Notes: generated by a model not told the origin, from the sequence alone. A stretch of 64,000 nucleotides of DNA from Rhynchospora pubera (GCA_028095005.1 CM051459.1:200981902-201045901); one strand, 5' to 3'; positions 24,080-35,803 are shown, counted from the first letter of the stretch. Numbers and translations: made by a program.

Positions 24080-27053
24080 GTTTAAATATGTGATGATTTA
24101 ATGACTAAAAATGAAGTTCTCATATCACGCTGAAACAACAAAACCTCCTCGTCTCTTTTTCTTCGCCAGAGAAATCTCACCGCTTTTCTCGCCGTATCCA
24201 TCAAAATACAATCGGATCTTTTGTTCAACTTAAAACCAACTTTCGCTGGCCTTTCTGCGAGGTTAATTAGCATCTTGAAGAAATCTGCCAGATCCACCAC
24301 AAGGTACGTTTTTCTTCCGTAAGTTTTTATGTGTTCTGATACTTGAAGTGGAACTTTTTCTTTCTTATTGGAAAAAGGGAAAAAAATATTTCTCCTGCCA
24401 AGGAATAATTAATAGCGTGTAGCCAAAATAATAATAGGCTAACAATTTATTCACCAAATTTGCGATTTTAATTATAACTTAAACCTCTTATAAATCTGAT
24501 TAATTAAGGTGTAAATCAGCCAAACGTATGGGCAATTCATCGTCCTCACAAAACCAACCAAGGCTTATTTTCCAGTCATCTCAACTCGTCCCATCAGTGG
24601 CTACCTTGGCCCCTTCATTGACAACTGGAATATTACACAGTGGAAGCTATTTTGAGATCAATTGGTCGGTGTCATCAATACCATCTAATGGATTTCTGAC
24701 TCCTAAAAGAAAACTTATGTTGCTTAGAGGTATTTTTTTTTTCATATATGGAAATTGATATCAAAATCATATGGATATTTATTCTATTCTTTGGTAATAA
24801 CACCACCAGGTATCTGGATTAGTGATTTGGAAGGATTTTGAAATATTTTGATTAGTTGTAGTTCTTGTTAGCTGCTACCAAACGAGATTGGTTGTAGAAT
24901 CTAGAATGTTACAGAGCTATTATTTGGATGACTTTGGAGTTTGGATCAACTCAAGGAGCCCAAATTGTAACATTGGTAACGTTTTCGGCTTATGGCTAAT
25001 TACAATATGAGAAACCGGTACAAACGATATGGTTCTTCAGTTTGTTGACAAAAGACAAAAGTAGTAGTACACTAAAATTGATGCACGGATGGTCCGTCCT
25101 ATACGGTCGTTCTCACAATTCAAATTCAAACTACCGATCCAAATCGTTGAATATGTTTTTCATATTGAAAACTTATAAGAAATTATTTTTTATATTTTTA
25201 AAAAAAATTTATTATTTTTTTGGTATTTTAGAAAATTTATTATTTTTTGATATAAAAATTTTGGATCTTCCAATAATAACGATTTTCTAAAATACCAAAA
25301 AAATAGTAATAATTTTCGGAAAAAATATAAAAATTGGTTTCTTATAAGTTTTCAATATGGAAAACATATTCAACGGTTCGGATCGATCATTTGAAATTTA
25401 AAAACATGAAAACGATAGTGTTGGACGGACTCCATCCGTCCAATATATTGGACTCTAACATTTCTTTTTTTTTTTTTTTGAATTGCCTTGGCCGTATGGT
25501 GCTAGAAAGCGGAACTTATGGTCTAAAGAATCATATATGGCATTTATTTGCTTTATCCTTTGATTTTTTAACAGTAGAAAAGATAAAATTTTGTATTCCT
25601 CTAATGCTCTTCATAACCCAGCTACTGATCATTTCTACTATTTCATAAGAATAAGAATAAAACATATACTTGGGTAGGTGGTGATTTTATGTAGCTTTTT
25701 CTAGACTCTAGTAATAAGAGTGAAAAATGTTCAATACCTTAACCTAGCACTGATTTGGGCTTTTGAGATTGCCATAATAAAAGAAACAGAAATGATAACT
25801 GTCATCTCTAGTTTTGTCATTGATAAACACAAAATGAACACATAAAACGACAAGATAAACATATAGATGATCAAAGTTAACACTTACAAACAAATAAGTG
25901 TTTGTCATCTCTTGTTCAGATTTTTATATGCATATTCAACTTATTTTTATTGAACATATTTATTTGTATGTGTTCACTTTGATCACTATATATGTTCATC
26001 GTGTCTATTTTATGTATTCACTTTCTATTTAGCGATGGTAAGAGATGACAAAACTGCAGATTATAATAATCAATTTTCTAAAAGAAAGCCGTTTGATATC
26101 TCACATAACATTCTACAAAACATACAAAGTTTCCCTTTATGGGCATCCATGTACCGTTCGATCTCCATCTTCATTAATGTCGGTAAAAAGAGGGCTAGTT
26201 TTCTAACGGCTCCAAGATGATTTAAAATTGATCGTACTACTAATAATTTGCTTGCTTCATGGTAAATGTATGAATAATTAATTGTCAATTAAAAGGGAAC
26301 CTAAGTTGAGTAACTTGAATGGAGTTGATTAATGAACTACTCTTATCTTACAAGCAGAACACGAAATAGAGGTGTTGAAAGGAATAATTCAAACCAACAG
26401 CTATCTTGATGCAAGAATTGACAAACTTCTTGCGATACTCATGGAAGTCAGTGCAGACAATTATAAGGTACACTCTACCATATTACTAGTTAGGCCTTTT
26501 GCATACAATCTTTGAAGACCTACCTTTTTTTATTACAATGAAAGTTTGAGGGGTAAATAGAGCACATACAGAGCAATTAGCTAAAATAATACTAAAACAA
26601 ATGTGTAGCAGCATTTAGTTGTCCAATTATAGATACTGGTACGAATCTTAAGAGCATGCGATTTAAATCCATATGTACATAAGTTATGCAGATATGGATA
26701 CAAACATGAGGGTTTGATGGATAGTATAAGCTGTGTTTAATTATTGTAAAGGCCAAACCTTTTTCTATTTCATTTACTAATGGTAAGATAATTTTGGAGC
26801 TTAAACATTAATTATGTGCTAAACTTAACATCCTCAGACTGCACCAAATGATTCCATGATTTCTTTTTTTTTTTCCCTATAGATCTGTAAGGAAGTTATA
26901 GAACATAGACCTTATATCGAGGAAGTTATAGAGCATAGATCTTACATTGAGAAGATTCAGAAAGATATATTGCATCTTAAGGGAGAAGTTTGGCTTGCAA
27001 GGAGTGCAGCTAATTCCTGCATTTCAAAAGTAGAATATTGCCGCTGTTGTTAA
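24080..27053 (+). CDS. Gene A: three-coding-exon gene, unknown function
   Basis: A leader exon (to 24303, donor ACAAG/gtacgt) and a 205-base intron precede the ATG at 24528. Coding exons are 24528-24729, 26358-26467 and 26883-27053, with GT-AG sites and matching phases, giving 160 codons. The N terminus MGNSSSSQNQPRL has a Gly2 and could be myristoylated. The middle is Ser/Pro-rich (SVSSIPSNGFLTPKRK). The last two exons form a likely coiled coil (EHEIEVLKGI, DARIDKLLAI) with an 11-residue unit doubled (EVIEHRPYIE, EVIEHRSYIE), ending CRCC. Not recognised. Paralogue gene B keeps only the first coding exon. Intron 1 carries a foldback MITE (25087-25441) and another repeat. Confidence 0.65.
25087..25441. 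mobile_element. Foldback MITE in intron of gene A
   Basis: Long inverted arms: ccgatccaaatcgttgaata (25134 onward) pairs with tattcaacggttcggatcg near 25368. The outer ends ggtccgtcc and ggacggac also pair. Gene B lacks the segment (gcacggatgcagcatc at 42486). The exact ends are blurred because the inverted sequence runs into the flank. Confidence 0.7.
25809..26057. repeat. Imperfect inverted repeat in intron of gene A
   Basis: agttttgtcat followed by gaacacataaa words on the left pairs with its complement on the right (atgacaaaact at 26046-26056). The arms are about 90-100 bases and the centre is short. Probably an old foldback element. It shares gaacacat words with the 21-kb repeat field. 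Confidence 0.5.
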
Positions 27054-27912
27054 TTAGAGTGTTGTGTACTATCTGACAGAAATTTGTTCGACTCGGCTCT
27101 ATGATTTGTAGCAAAAGGCATCTCGACTGTATTTTCTGAGAGGATTGCTTTTAAGATGGAAATGGCCTGAATCCGGGCAAAAGTGAATTGTTGATAAAAT
27201 ACAATGTTAAAGTTTTCTTTATCTATACATTTGAGTTTTCTACTTGAACACTGACAAATTTTTTTTTTTTTTTTGGTAATCTAGATTGGAGTCCTACCTT
27301 CTCCACGATTACCAACTAAAATTTATCAGACATTCTGATTTCAGACTCATTTTAAGACAAACAAATGAAAAAGCAATTAATCTACCTCAACATTTGTTAG
27401 TTTGGTTTTATACACATCAAATCTACCTTTCGGCACTGGTAACTTGTTTATGACTGTCTCGGTGGCTCATTGTTGAGCTTGAACCATTTTAATAATCATC
27501 TCTACATAGAGTTATAGACTGAGATTTCTCTGATCTTTTTTTTTTTTTGACATCTATTTCTCTTCAACTCCGACTGATTGTTAAACAAATAGTAAATCAG
27601 AATAGCCAATAATGCATCAAAAAATTATTATTGAACACGAAGAGTGTAACAGAGATAGATGCACCATGCGCTCATTATTGAACTTCTGATATAATGCATA
27701 TATTGGCCTTGCTAGTACCGAAAGATACTGCCAATCATGCACTGAGAATTTCACTATATATTATCATCTCGAAAAATATACTCACTGGCCTTCCTCTTTT
27801 TCAAAGAAGTTGTGAATGAACTAATTATAAAGTGCATATACATCATATTAATGAAGAATCCTTTACATTGTATCATAACCATTGCGGTAGGATATCAAAA
27901 GCTTTCCTTTAC
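27054..27912. other. Gene A 3' flank
   Basis: Non-coding AT-rich sequence with two poly-T runs (27260, 27537). No gene supported. Confidence 0.4.
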
Positions 27913-28121
27913 ATTGAATAACTTCAGCTGGGGAATTGCTTCATACACTACCCAAATTTGGAGATCCACTCCTACTTGGTCGAAAATGTCCTTCTCACTC
28001 CTTCAATTTAAGTTCTTTAATTCACCCCAATTTAAAAATACGAAGGGTATTTTCGTCTAATAGGAGTGGATCTCTAAGTTTGAAGGGTGTATGAAGCAAT
28101 TCCCAGCTGAAGCTATTCAAT
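27913..28121. mobile_element. Foldback MITE (about 209 bp)
   Basis: Long terminal inverted repeats: attgaataacttcagctgg and gaattgcttcatacac on the left pair with their complements on the right (gtatgaagcaattcccagc). The inner parts gatccactccta and taggagtggatc also pair. No clear target-site duplication. Confidence 0.65.
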
Positions 28122-28220
28122 CCGAATACTCAAGTTTGCTCATATTTTTACCACTCGCGGAGCATTTGGTGCCTTCTTACTGGAGTTGGTCCTCGGGCCA
28201 TTTGACGTCTTCTTGTGAGA

Positions 28221-28363
28221 ACCAGCTCTTGGTCTAGTGGCAAAGAGCAATGCATCTCAAGTGAGAGGTCGCAGGTTCGAAACCCGGCTGGGGAGTCTTT
28301 ATAGACATTTAATTAAAAAATAAGTTGGGAGGCTTGACCCCCAATTTATCTTCAAAAAAAAAA
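28221..28363 (+). mobile_element. tRNA-derived SINE
   Basis: It has an A box (tggtctagtgg, 28230-28240) and a B box (ggttcgaaacc, 28274-28284) at tRNA-like spacing, then a short tRNA-unrelated body and an A-tail (28354-28363). The length of about 140 bp is typical for plant SINEs. The flanking duplication is imperfect. RNA polymerase III would transcribe it, and LINE machinery would move it. Confidence 0.75.
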
Positions 28364-28765
28364 GTCGCCTGAGGTCGATCTTGATTTGCTGAAGAGCTTT
28401 CCTTCATTAAGTGAAGAGGTTTTAGTTTTGACTTTTGGGTTCGTGTTTCAACTTTTAATTTTCTAAAGTTTATCTTTGGATTTTATCATTCCACAATGTT
28501 ATCTTTATTTTATTTCTAATTTTAGACTTTTTAAATTTCTTTTCATATTTTTAATTATATTTATTTTTGAAATTATTTGATAATTGACATAGCTTTTATA
28601 TTTTTGTAATTACTTGAATTTTTATTTTAGAAAATTTATTGGAAGAGTTTAAATGAGTTTTGGAATCATTTTAGAATTTTATAAAATTTATTTAATATTG
28701 TTTTAAAACTTTATGAAACTTGTTTAATATTAGAAATACTTCAAAAATACAAAAGACCCATAATA

Positions 28766-29346
28766 TATGTTAAGCGTGTTCAATTTAATGTTGAGTTTTG
28801 GGTTCACTTAGTTGTAAGGGAGTATGTAAATATTATAAAGGGTTATGTTTAGTTCTGCTTAAGTTCAGTTGAGTTATATAAATATTGTTTTTTTTAATTC
28901 TAATATAATTGTTTTATTTTCTGTTATAGAATGATATTGAGGATGATAAGATTGTGCTTGCTTTTCATTTGCTTATGGATTGTGGTAAGTCCTTTACCTC
29001 CATTATTATAACTACTTCTTTATGTTATTATTTTTTTGACATATAAATTCAGCCATACTAGTAGTTCTATGAAGATGAAATTACCTTCATTTTATACGGT
29101 TCATTCAATCAAGTAATTATCTGTCCAATATTTGAAGGAGTATATAATATTTGAAGTAATTAAAATTCCATTCATTTTTTATCTAGTTATTACGGTTTAC
29201 TTAGTTGGTGGTAAAGGAGCATATAATATTTGAAGTAATATATGTTAAGCGTGTTCAATTTAATGTTGAATTTTGGGTTCACTTAGTTGTAGTAAGGGAG
29301 TATGTAAATATTATAAAGGGTTATGTTAAGCGTGTTCAATTTAATG
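28766..29346. repeat. Direct repeats of about 90 bp
   Basis: The block around aatatatgttaagcgtgttc (28766-28855) recurs at 29238-29328, and its core recurs again at 29325-29346. Between them, 28931-28985 looks like one exon (ctgttatag acceptor, NDIEDDKIVLAFHLLMDC, /gtaagt donor), possibly captured gene sequence. Confidence 0.6.
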
Positions 29347-29503
29347 CTCAGCGCGCGGATGACGTCAACACGTAGATTGGGGCCATCAGGGCGTGAAAAG
29401 GGTGAAAAATCTAGGCGTGGGAGCCCAGAAGGCCCATTAACGCGTCGCTGGTCAGGGATGGATGGTTGGATGGTTTTGCGTTGGATGGTTTATATCATTT
29501 CCG
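29345..29503. mobile_element. Right end of a Mutator-like element
   Basis: The last part (gggatggatggttggatgg ... ggtttatatcatttcc) matches the right end of the complete element at 32916-34509, including the upstream gatgacgtca. It abuts the gene X fragment at 29504. The left end was not located. Confidence 0.55.
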
Positions 29504-29504
29504 C

Positions 29505-29593
29505 CAAATGTGTGTCTTTTTTGGATCCGAGAAGAGGAGAGATGATTTCTGGGCACTTGTAAATTGTAAATTTGTAATCGTATCGCCGCCGTA
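29505..29593 (-). pseudogene. Gene X exon 1 fragment, copy 2
   Basis: It is complementary to gene X exon 1 (10660-10747 region) with substitutions and a small insertion. On this side the start codon reads ACG. The hAT insertion at 29596 separates it from its promoter, which resumes at 32884 with the ATG context intact in the other copy of the target site (gccataag). Confidence 0.75.
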
Positions 29594-29595
29594 AG

Positions 29596-32500
29596 TAGGG
29601 CTGCAAAGCGATCGAAACGGCGATGAAACTAGGGTGTTTTATTAACCGTTTTGTTTCGTTTCGTTTAGGGCTGAAAACGGTAGTCATTTCGTTTCGTTTC
29701 GTCTGAAACGGAACGGTAACGGTCAAGAATTTCGGTTTCGTTTAAGGAACGGAACGGTTAATGCAAATAGAAATATTGTTTCGTCTCAAAACGGAACGGT
29801 TAACGAAAAGGAGCTGTTTCGTTATCATTTATTTCGTCTGTTTCGTCCTAAATTGTACGGTGTTACTATTAAGTTTATTGCAGAGAGGAGAGGGCGGAGA
29901 GAACGAAGCCATCGACAAAACCAAATTGCGCCGCTTCTCTCGCCATCTCTCTCTCTCTCTTCTCCGATCTCCCTCTATCTTCTTCGATCTCTCTTCTTGC
30001 CCCAACTTCCATCACTTATACCTTCCTCTATTCTCTCCTTCTTCTCTTCCACCCAGTCGAGCAATTACCTCCTCCCTCCTGCTCCAATCGGGACCCCTCA
30101 GCCGTTTCCCTCTCTCCTCCGACTTAGACCTGCTAGTGGACGGACTCCAATCAAAGTCCAAAATCGTCCAATTATTAAAAGCTGAAATCCATGTCCAAAC
30201 CAAATCCACAATATTTAGCGATGATCCGTCCATGTCCAGTTCAACTATTTATCCACTACTTGTCCACTATTGTCCACAAATTAACCATATGGATCAACTC
30301 TTGGACAAACTTATGTTCCAAAAGTATATAAATCACCATGTACTGAGCAGAAGGGTTTGCAACGATGTGATTAATCGGCCAGACTTTTGTTCCTATGTCC
30401 TATAAAATAAAATACAACAATTTTGTAGAAACAAGGTTATGCAACAGGGACCAATATAGTTCGCTACCCACTAAAATGATAATTTATCATGAACGACAGC
30501 TCTCTCTCTATGACATTAAACCAGTAAAGTCCAAAAAATTAATACACATCTCATATTCAAAAATAATTTTATCGTAGCAAGCGAGTAAGCAACGAAATTA
30601 ATAATCACCCTGTTTAAGAAATTTCTTTTGTTCTTTCACTAGCACGAAAAGGTTTAAAAAAAAAGGCACGAAAAGGTTCAAAACAGATTGGAGCAAAATA
30701 CTTCATGTCTTCAATCAACTAATTTCCAAACAACAGAAATTAAGGAATAAGGATTAGTGGATTAGCATGAACTCTCTACAGATCGGTTCAAAACCGTGGC
30801 CGAATTCTCTTGTTGTAAGCGCTCGATCTGAAGAGGTGCGACAATGTCACAGTGGCGAAATTCAATGGGAGAGGTGCGAGAGCTACTCGACGGAGAGAGA
30901 TGGGAGTTAGAAATGGAAATGCGAAAGAGAAGGAAGAGGAGATTTCGCCATTAATGAGATTGAGTTCGATTGGTCGAAGCATTTTTTGGTTGGTGTGGTA
31001 CTGTGGTTTGGTCGGAGAAGAAGGGGAGGTGACGAAGTGTATGGTCCAAGTGGAAATGTGAAAAAGAAATAGACGGTCCATTAAATTTTATCGATGGTCC
31101 ATCAATGGTCCAGATAAGGTTTATTAACTGTCCAAATAAGTTTTATTTCGTGGACTTGGACTGGATTTCAAACCAAACCAAACATAGTCCAGTCCATAAC
31201 AGTTCAATACATTTTTAGTCCAGACTGTCCATGGACAGTCCAGACCACTAGCAGCCTTACTCCGACTGCCTCTCCCTCACATTTCTCCCTATGCCTCCTC
31301 TATAACTCATCCCTCTTCCTTTCTCAAACCGAAATCCAAACTAAACACCCTCTCTTTTATACTCCTCTCACTTACTGCCTCTGTCCCCCACTCTTTATTT
31401 TTCTCTCCTTCCACCAAAGCTTGGCTGCCATTAATGAAGGCTGGTGGCGGAGGCACCACTCCTCTGTCACACGAGAGGCCAATCTTCTTCCCCCTAGCTG
31501 TAAACCTAAAAGCATCCCCATTCTGAACTGTAGATCTCGCACCACTCCTCTACCTCTTCTACCAAGAGGTTTGTTGTCAACTCAACAAGTAACTCAGATG
31601 AAAAAAAAATTTGTTATTAACTCAAAATGCAACTCAGAGGTCAGTTTACTACTTTTACGGTTCATGGTTGGATGTTGTTTTTTTGTTGGATTTTTATACT
31701 GGTAAAGGTTTTCAGAAAAAATTGCTAGTAAGAACATATTTGAAATTGCTGGTAAAAAAAGATTTTCTGCTAGATTCTTTTTACTAGATTCTTTTTATAC
31801 TGAGATTAGTTTTTGAAAGAATTTTTTGATAATTTTTGTTGGTTGATATGAGAGAGATTTTATACTGACAAGAACAACTATCAGGGTTGGTAGTTGGCAC
31901 AAAAAATAGAGTTCAGAAAGAATAGAGTTCTCATCTTTCTTCCTAAAATAGTACTGATACTTGTCACAAAAAATGGTTGTTTTGTATATTCATGATTAAA
32001 TAGATATAATTGAGGATTCGAGTACTTATTTTCTTTCAAAATTCTGGCCTCCATTTAATACACGACAGAGATGGTGTGTGGTTTGTATGATATGCTTCAG
32101 TTTGTGTGCTTTTAAAAGTGATTTCATTTTTTGACATATATGAGTTGTCCTCGTGATTTTTACCCTTTTGCTTACTTAATTTTAATAAGACATTAAATTT
32201 GATTAAATTGAACTAACATTGTTTTTTAACAACTTTTGCAGATTTTGTGGCTTTTTCGTAGAAAGTTGCTGGAATAGAAAAAATCCTCTGCTATATTTTA
32301 CCACATGCGCCTCATTTCTTTTTTTTTTGTAAAATTACTTACTGTATTGGCGTAGAAATAAACCAGTTTTTGCATGTTAAGTAACGGTTACAATTACTAA
32401 TTGGTGAATCCTGTAGTGCTTTATTTGCTTGATTTGATTTAACTGTTGAATCTGTAAACTACTATTACGTAACTTATTTCATTTTGATATCTATGAGAAC

Positions 32501-32883
32501 GGTTACAGAGTTTAACCGTTTAAATCGTTTTTTATCGTCTAATAACACAGAACGGTTAACGCAAGGAATCCCAGTTTCGCGAACGCAAAACGCAATGAAA
32601 CAAAAATTTTCGTCCTATAACGCAACTCTTTACTTTCGTCTTCGTTTTAGACGTTATGCAGGTCTAGTTTCGTGGATGAAACAGATTTTTTATTTTGTTA
32701 ATTGTTTCGTCTGGACAAAACTATCGAAATTAATGAAATTTTCGTGATTTACACATAGACGAAACGATTTCATTGTTTCGTTAACCGTTTTGTCCAGCCA
32801 AACAAAATTATTTTATTATTTCGTTAATCATTCGAAAGAAACGAAACAAAAAATGGTTAAACGAGCTTCCGTTTGCAGGCCTA
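29596..32883. mobile_element. Large non-autonomous hAT element (3,288 bp)
   Basis: The ends tagggctgcaaa and tttgcaggccta form the terminal inverted repeat. The 8-bp target-site duplication is gccRtaag (29588-29595 gccgtaag, 32884-32891 gccataag). Both subterminal regions are crowded with cgtttcgtttcg/gaaacggaacgg words. No transposase is visible. The interior has CT-rich, leader-like blocks. The ends resemble those of the coding hAT element at 36042-41828, so that element may mobilise it. Confidence 0.85.
30125..31259. mobile_element. Nested hAT-like element (1,135 bp)
   Basis: It lies inside the 3.3-kb element. The ends tagacctgctagtgg and ccactagcagcctta pair, and there is an exact 8-bp duplication ctccgact (30117-30124, 31260-31267). 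Subterminal regions repeat gtccatgtcca/tggacagtccag words. No coding capacity. Confidence 0.88.
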
Positions 32884-33059
32884 GCCATAAGGCCTCGAAT
32901 TGCTCGTTTCAAAGCGGTAATTGGTATTTACCATCCAACCATCCAGACTCCAAACAGGTTTTTATGGGTCCACCCAATCTATTTATATCCTTTCGAACCT
33001 CTCTCTCAATTCAAACGCGCCGAATCGCTGCCATACCTTTCATGAATCGTTGTCATACG

Positions 33060-33150
33060 ATTGCACTAGAGAGAGACGAAGAAAGGGAGACGAAGAGAGA
33101 GATAGAGAGAGACGAAGAAAGGGAGACGAAGAGAGAGATAGATAGACGAA
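33060..33150 (+). repeat. 36-bp tandem repeat, GA-rich
   Basis: Two units starting gacgaagaaagggagacga at 33075 and 33111, in the leader of the small ORF carried by the Mutator-like element. Confidence 0.8.
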
Positions 33151-33208
33151 GGAAAAACAGTAATTGAGAGAACGAGAAGCTTTGATAAACCGGGGAAAAG
33201 AGCAAGGC

Positions 33209-33904
33209 ATGTCAGACGAACCAGAGAGGCGGCTCAAGAAGGCTATGGACAAGCTGTACCACTTCTCCCGTCCCAAAGCCTCTACATCTAGGTATTTCTC
33301 TTTGGAATTGATTAACCGATTTGTAGATTTTTCTTTTTAGTTGGTATGAGATGAGGATTTATTGATTTTGCTTCTGGTTTGGTGGTTGAATTCAAACAAC
33401 TCACATGCGTTCAATAATTTTTCTTTATTCCTTGCGTGCCCATGATTTGCTCGACGGAATGCCCCAAAGAGCCTAGCCCCCCATATACTCACTACACCTT
33501 ACTGTTAACCTTACTCCTCTTTAATTTTTCATGAAAATTTCTTCTCGGTGCTTACCCTTATATTCTCAATAGCACCACTTCCAAAGGAAACAAAACTGTG
33601 TTTGTAGCCATGTTATGCACACGAAACCGTGCTTAATTGTTTAGTTTTTTTAATAAATTTGTTAGTCTTCGTATGTGTTATGTTAGTATTTCTAAAGAAT
33701 TATCTTGTTTCATTATGTATTTTTTTTTTAAATTTCACATGATCTGAAATGATTAAATATTATTAGAGCACTTAATTAGTAATTGGTCTTAATTGTATTT
33801 TATTTTGTTTGTGTAGGAATTACATGGCGAGAAAAGTTGTGCTGAAAGAATCGAAGTATGAGTTGATGAATTTGTGTTATTTTGTAGTGGTGAAAACTGT
33901 GTAG
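33209..33904 (+). CDS. Small two-exon ORF carried by Mutator-like element
   Basis: Exon 1 is 33209-33291 (MSDEPERRLKKAMDKLYHFS...; donor TCTAG/gtattt). The intron is 33292-33816 with a T-rich tract ending gtgtag. Exon 2 is 33817-33904, in matching phase, ending KTV-stop. The 57-residue product is basic, helical at the N terminus and hydrophobic near the end (LMNLCYFVVV). Not recognised. It may be the first two exons of a captured host gene that reads into its own intron. Function unknown. Confidence 0.45.
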
Positions 33905-34009
33905 GATTTATGTTATTATTAATGGATGTTATTAATAGTAGAATTGTTCAGTTTGTTGAAATAATTAACATTATTATTCTTAATAAATGAACAATGTTAA
34001 CTTCATTGC

Positions 34010-34330
34010 ATCTAATTGAACACATAAATAATTTTAATTGATCCCTTAACTAGTTTAATTGAACACTAAAACTACGAAATCAAATTTGTGTTGCAACTAA
34101 CTGAACACATAAACACGTTAAATTCATCCCTTAACGTGTTTAACTTAGCACAAAAATAAAAAAAAAATTAATTTTGAGATGAATCTAATTGAACACATAA
34201 TTCATCTAATTAATCCCTTGAAATATTTAACTGAACATTAAAACCTAAAATTTTATATTATTACTAAATCTTAGTAAACACATAATTAGTTTAACTCATC
34301 CCTTGACATATTAAACTGAACACAAAAAAT
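34010..34330. repeat. Degenerate tandem repeat near right end of Mutator-like element
   Basis: Three to four units of roughly 95-105 bp built on ctaattgaacacataa ... atcccttaa ... ttaactgaacac. Confidence 0.65.
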
Positions 34331-34509
34331 CCGTCCATTTGATGACGTCAGTGCAAAAAAAAAATTTAGAAAAAAAAATTTGCGAAAAAAAAATTGATGA
34401 CGTCAGCTTCTAAAAAGTTTGGGCTTGAAAGTCCAGAAGCTTATTAAAAATTTCCTGATGAGGGATGGATGATTGGATGGTTTTTGACCAGATGGTTTAT
34501 ATCATTTCC

Positions 34510-34680
34510 GTTTCAGAGCAGTGGGCGGTGGTAGTATTGGGTTAACTCTCGGCCCAGTAACTAATTGTCAATTTTGGATAACCCGGAAAGGAGCTTAGTG
34601 AAATTTTCCTAAATATGGACCGAGTTGCTTTAATACTTTCTTGTGGGCCTATTGTCAACAACTTTTTTTTAGCATTAGTA
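34510..34680 (-). promoter_or_regulatory. Gene X promoter region, copy 2
   Basis: It matches 10765-10925 (ggtagtattgg, ctcggcccagtaactaattg, gggcctattgtcaacaac). It lies between the Mutator-like element and sequence shared with the gene A upstream region. Confidence 0.6.
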
Positions 34681-34756
34681 TTTGTTTGTTTTGTTAGACT
34701 GCAGTCTGCTGGTATTCTATTTCGGACCAACAAAATTAAAAATAATATTAAAATAT

Positions 34757-35142
34757 GAGAAAGTTTAATACGCACTATAGTGCATAGGTCTTTCTATGCA
34801 CTACGAAATTTTTTAGGGATATTTTTATAAATTGACAAATCTAATTTAACCAATTCAATCTACATATTGAAATCTCATAGCATACCAAATTTTACAATTT
34901 TTGAGATTTTTTTTCGAATTTTTTAAAACTTGCCATTTTTTAAAGTTGTAAATAGTACTTTGTTTCCAATAATAGCATGTTTTAAAAAATTCAAAAGAAA
35001 TAATAATAAAATATAAAAAATTATAAAATTTGGTTTGCTATGAGATTTCAATATGTAGATTAGATTGATTAAATTAGATTTGTCAATTTACAAATATACC
35101 CTTTAAAAAGTTCGCGGTGCATAGTCCATATTAAACTTTCTC
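34757..35142. mobile_element. Mutator-type MITE (386 bp)
   Basis: The ends gagaaagtttaata and tattaaactttctc pair, with an exact 9-bp duplication ttaaaatat (34748-34756, 35143-35151). The gene A copy has the empty site attaaaatatttacg at about 23654. Confidence 0.9.
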
Positions 35143-35672
35143 TTAAAATATTTACGAATTTCGAAAATATTACTAAAATAATCAGAATTATATAAATAGT
35201 ATTACAATAATAACGAGACCAGTATTTCTAAATTTCTAAATAATAATATGTTTCTCGAATAAATTATGTAAGTTTTAGGGTTTTATTATTTCTAAATAAG
35301 TAAATTCTGAATATGATACTTAATTTTATTTAGCATAAAGAAGAGATATAATAAAGTTGTTCAATCAAATTTCTTGAACGAAAAGTTTAAATATGTGATG
35401 ATTTAATGACTAAAAATGAAGTTCTCATATCACGCTGAAACAACAAAACCTCCCAGTCTCTTTTTCTTCGCCAGAAAAATCTCACTGCTTCTCGCCGTAT
35501 CCATCAAAATACAATCGGATCTTTTGTTCAACTTAAAACCAACTTTTGCTGGCCTTCCTGCGAGGTTAATTAGCATCTTGTAGAAATCTGCCAGATCCAT
35601 AGAAAGTTACGTTTTTCTTCCGTGAGTTTTTAGTTTTCCTGATATTTGCAAGTGGAATTTTTCTTTCTTATT

Positions 35673-35803
35673 GGCTCCGTTTGGATAGGTGTGGGAAGAA
35701 GAGAATAAGAGATAAAGTGGGAAGAAGTATTGGGAAGTGTGTAACTTTGTGAATAGTTTGGATTGTTTATAATTTTTTTTTTCTTCCTATATCCAACACT
35801 GCC
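35673..35803. mobile_element. Tourist-like MITE in gene B leader (131 bp)
   Basis: It starts ggctccgtttggat and ends atccaacactgcc, flanked by ATT on both sides. Gene A has the empty site cttattggaaaaagg at about 24366. The right end has drifted. Confidence 0.75.

Larger units (their letters stand above)
32916..34509 (+). mobile_element. Mutator-like element with gene-like cargo (1,594 bp)
   Basis: The ends ggtaattggtatttaccatc and (complement) ggaaatgatataaaccatc pair. The flanks carry a 10-bp duplication gtttcaRagc (32906-32915, 34510-34519). Gene X's promoter runs uninterrupted across this point at 10765. There is no transposase, but a two-exon ORF lies inside, so the structure is Pack-MULE-like. 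A tandem repeat of gaacacataa units fills 34010-34330. Confidence 0.8.

Noticed and set aside
29761..30405. 214-codon frame within the hAT element
   Set aside because: It crosses the left end of the nested element at 30125, so it cannot be an old gene, and the composition follows CT-rich DNA.
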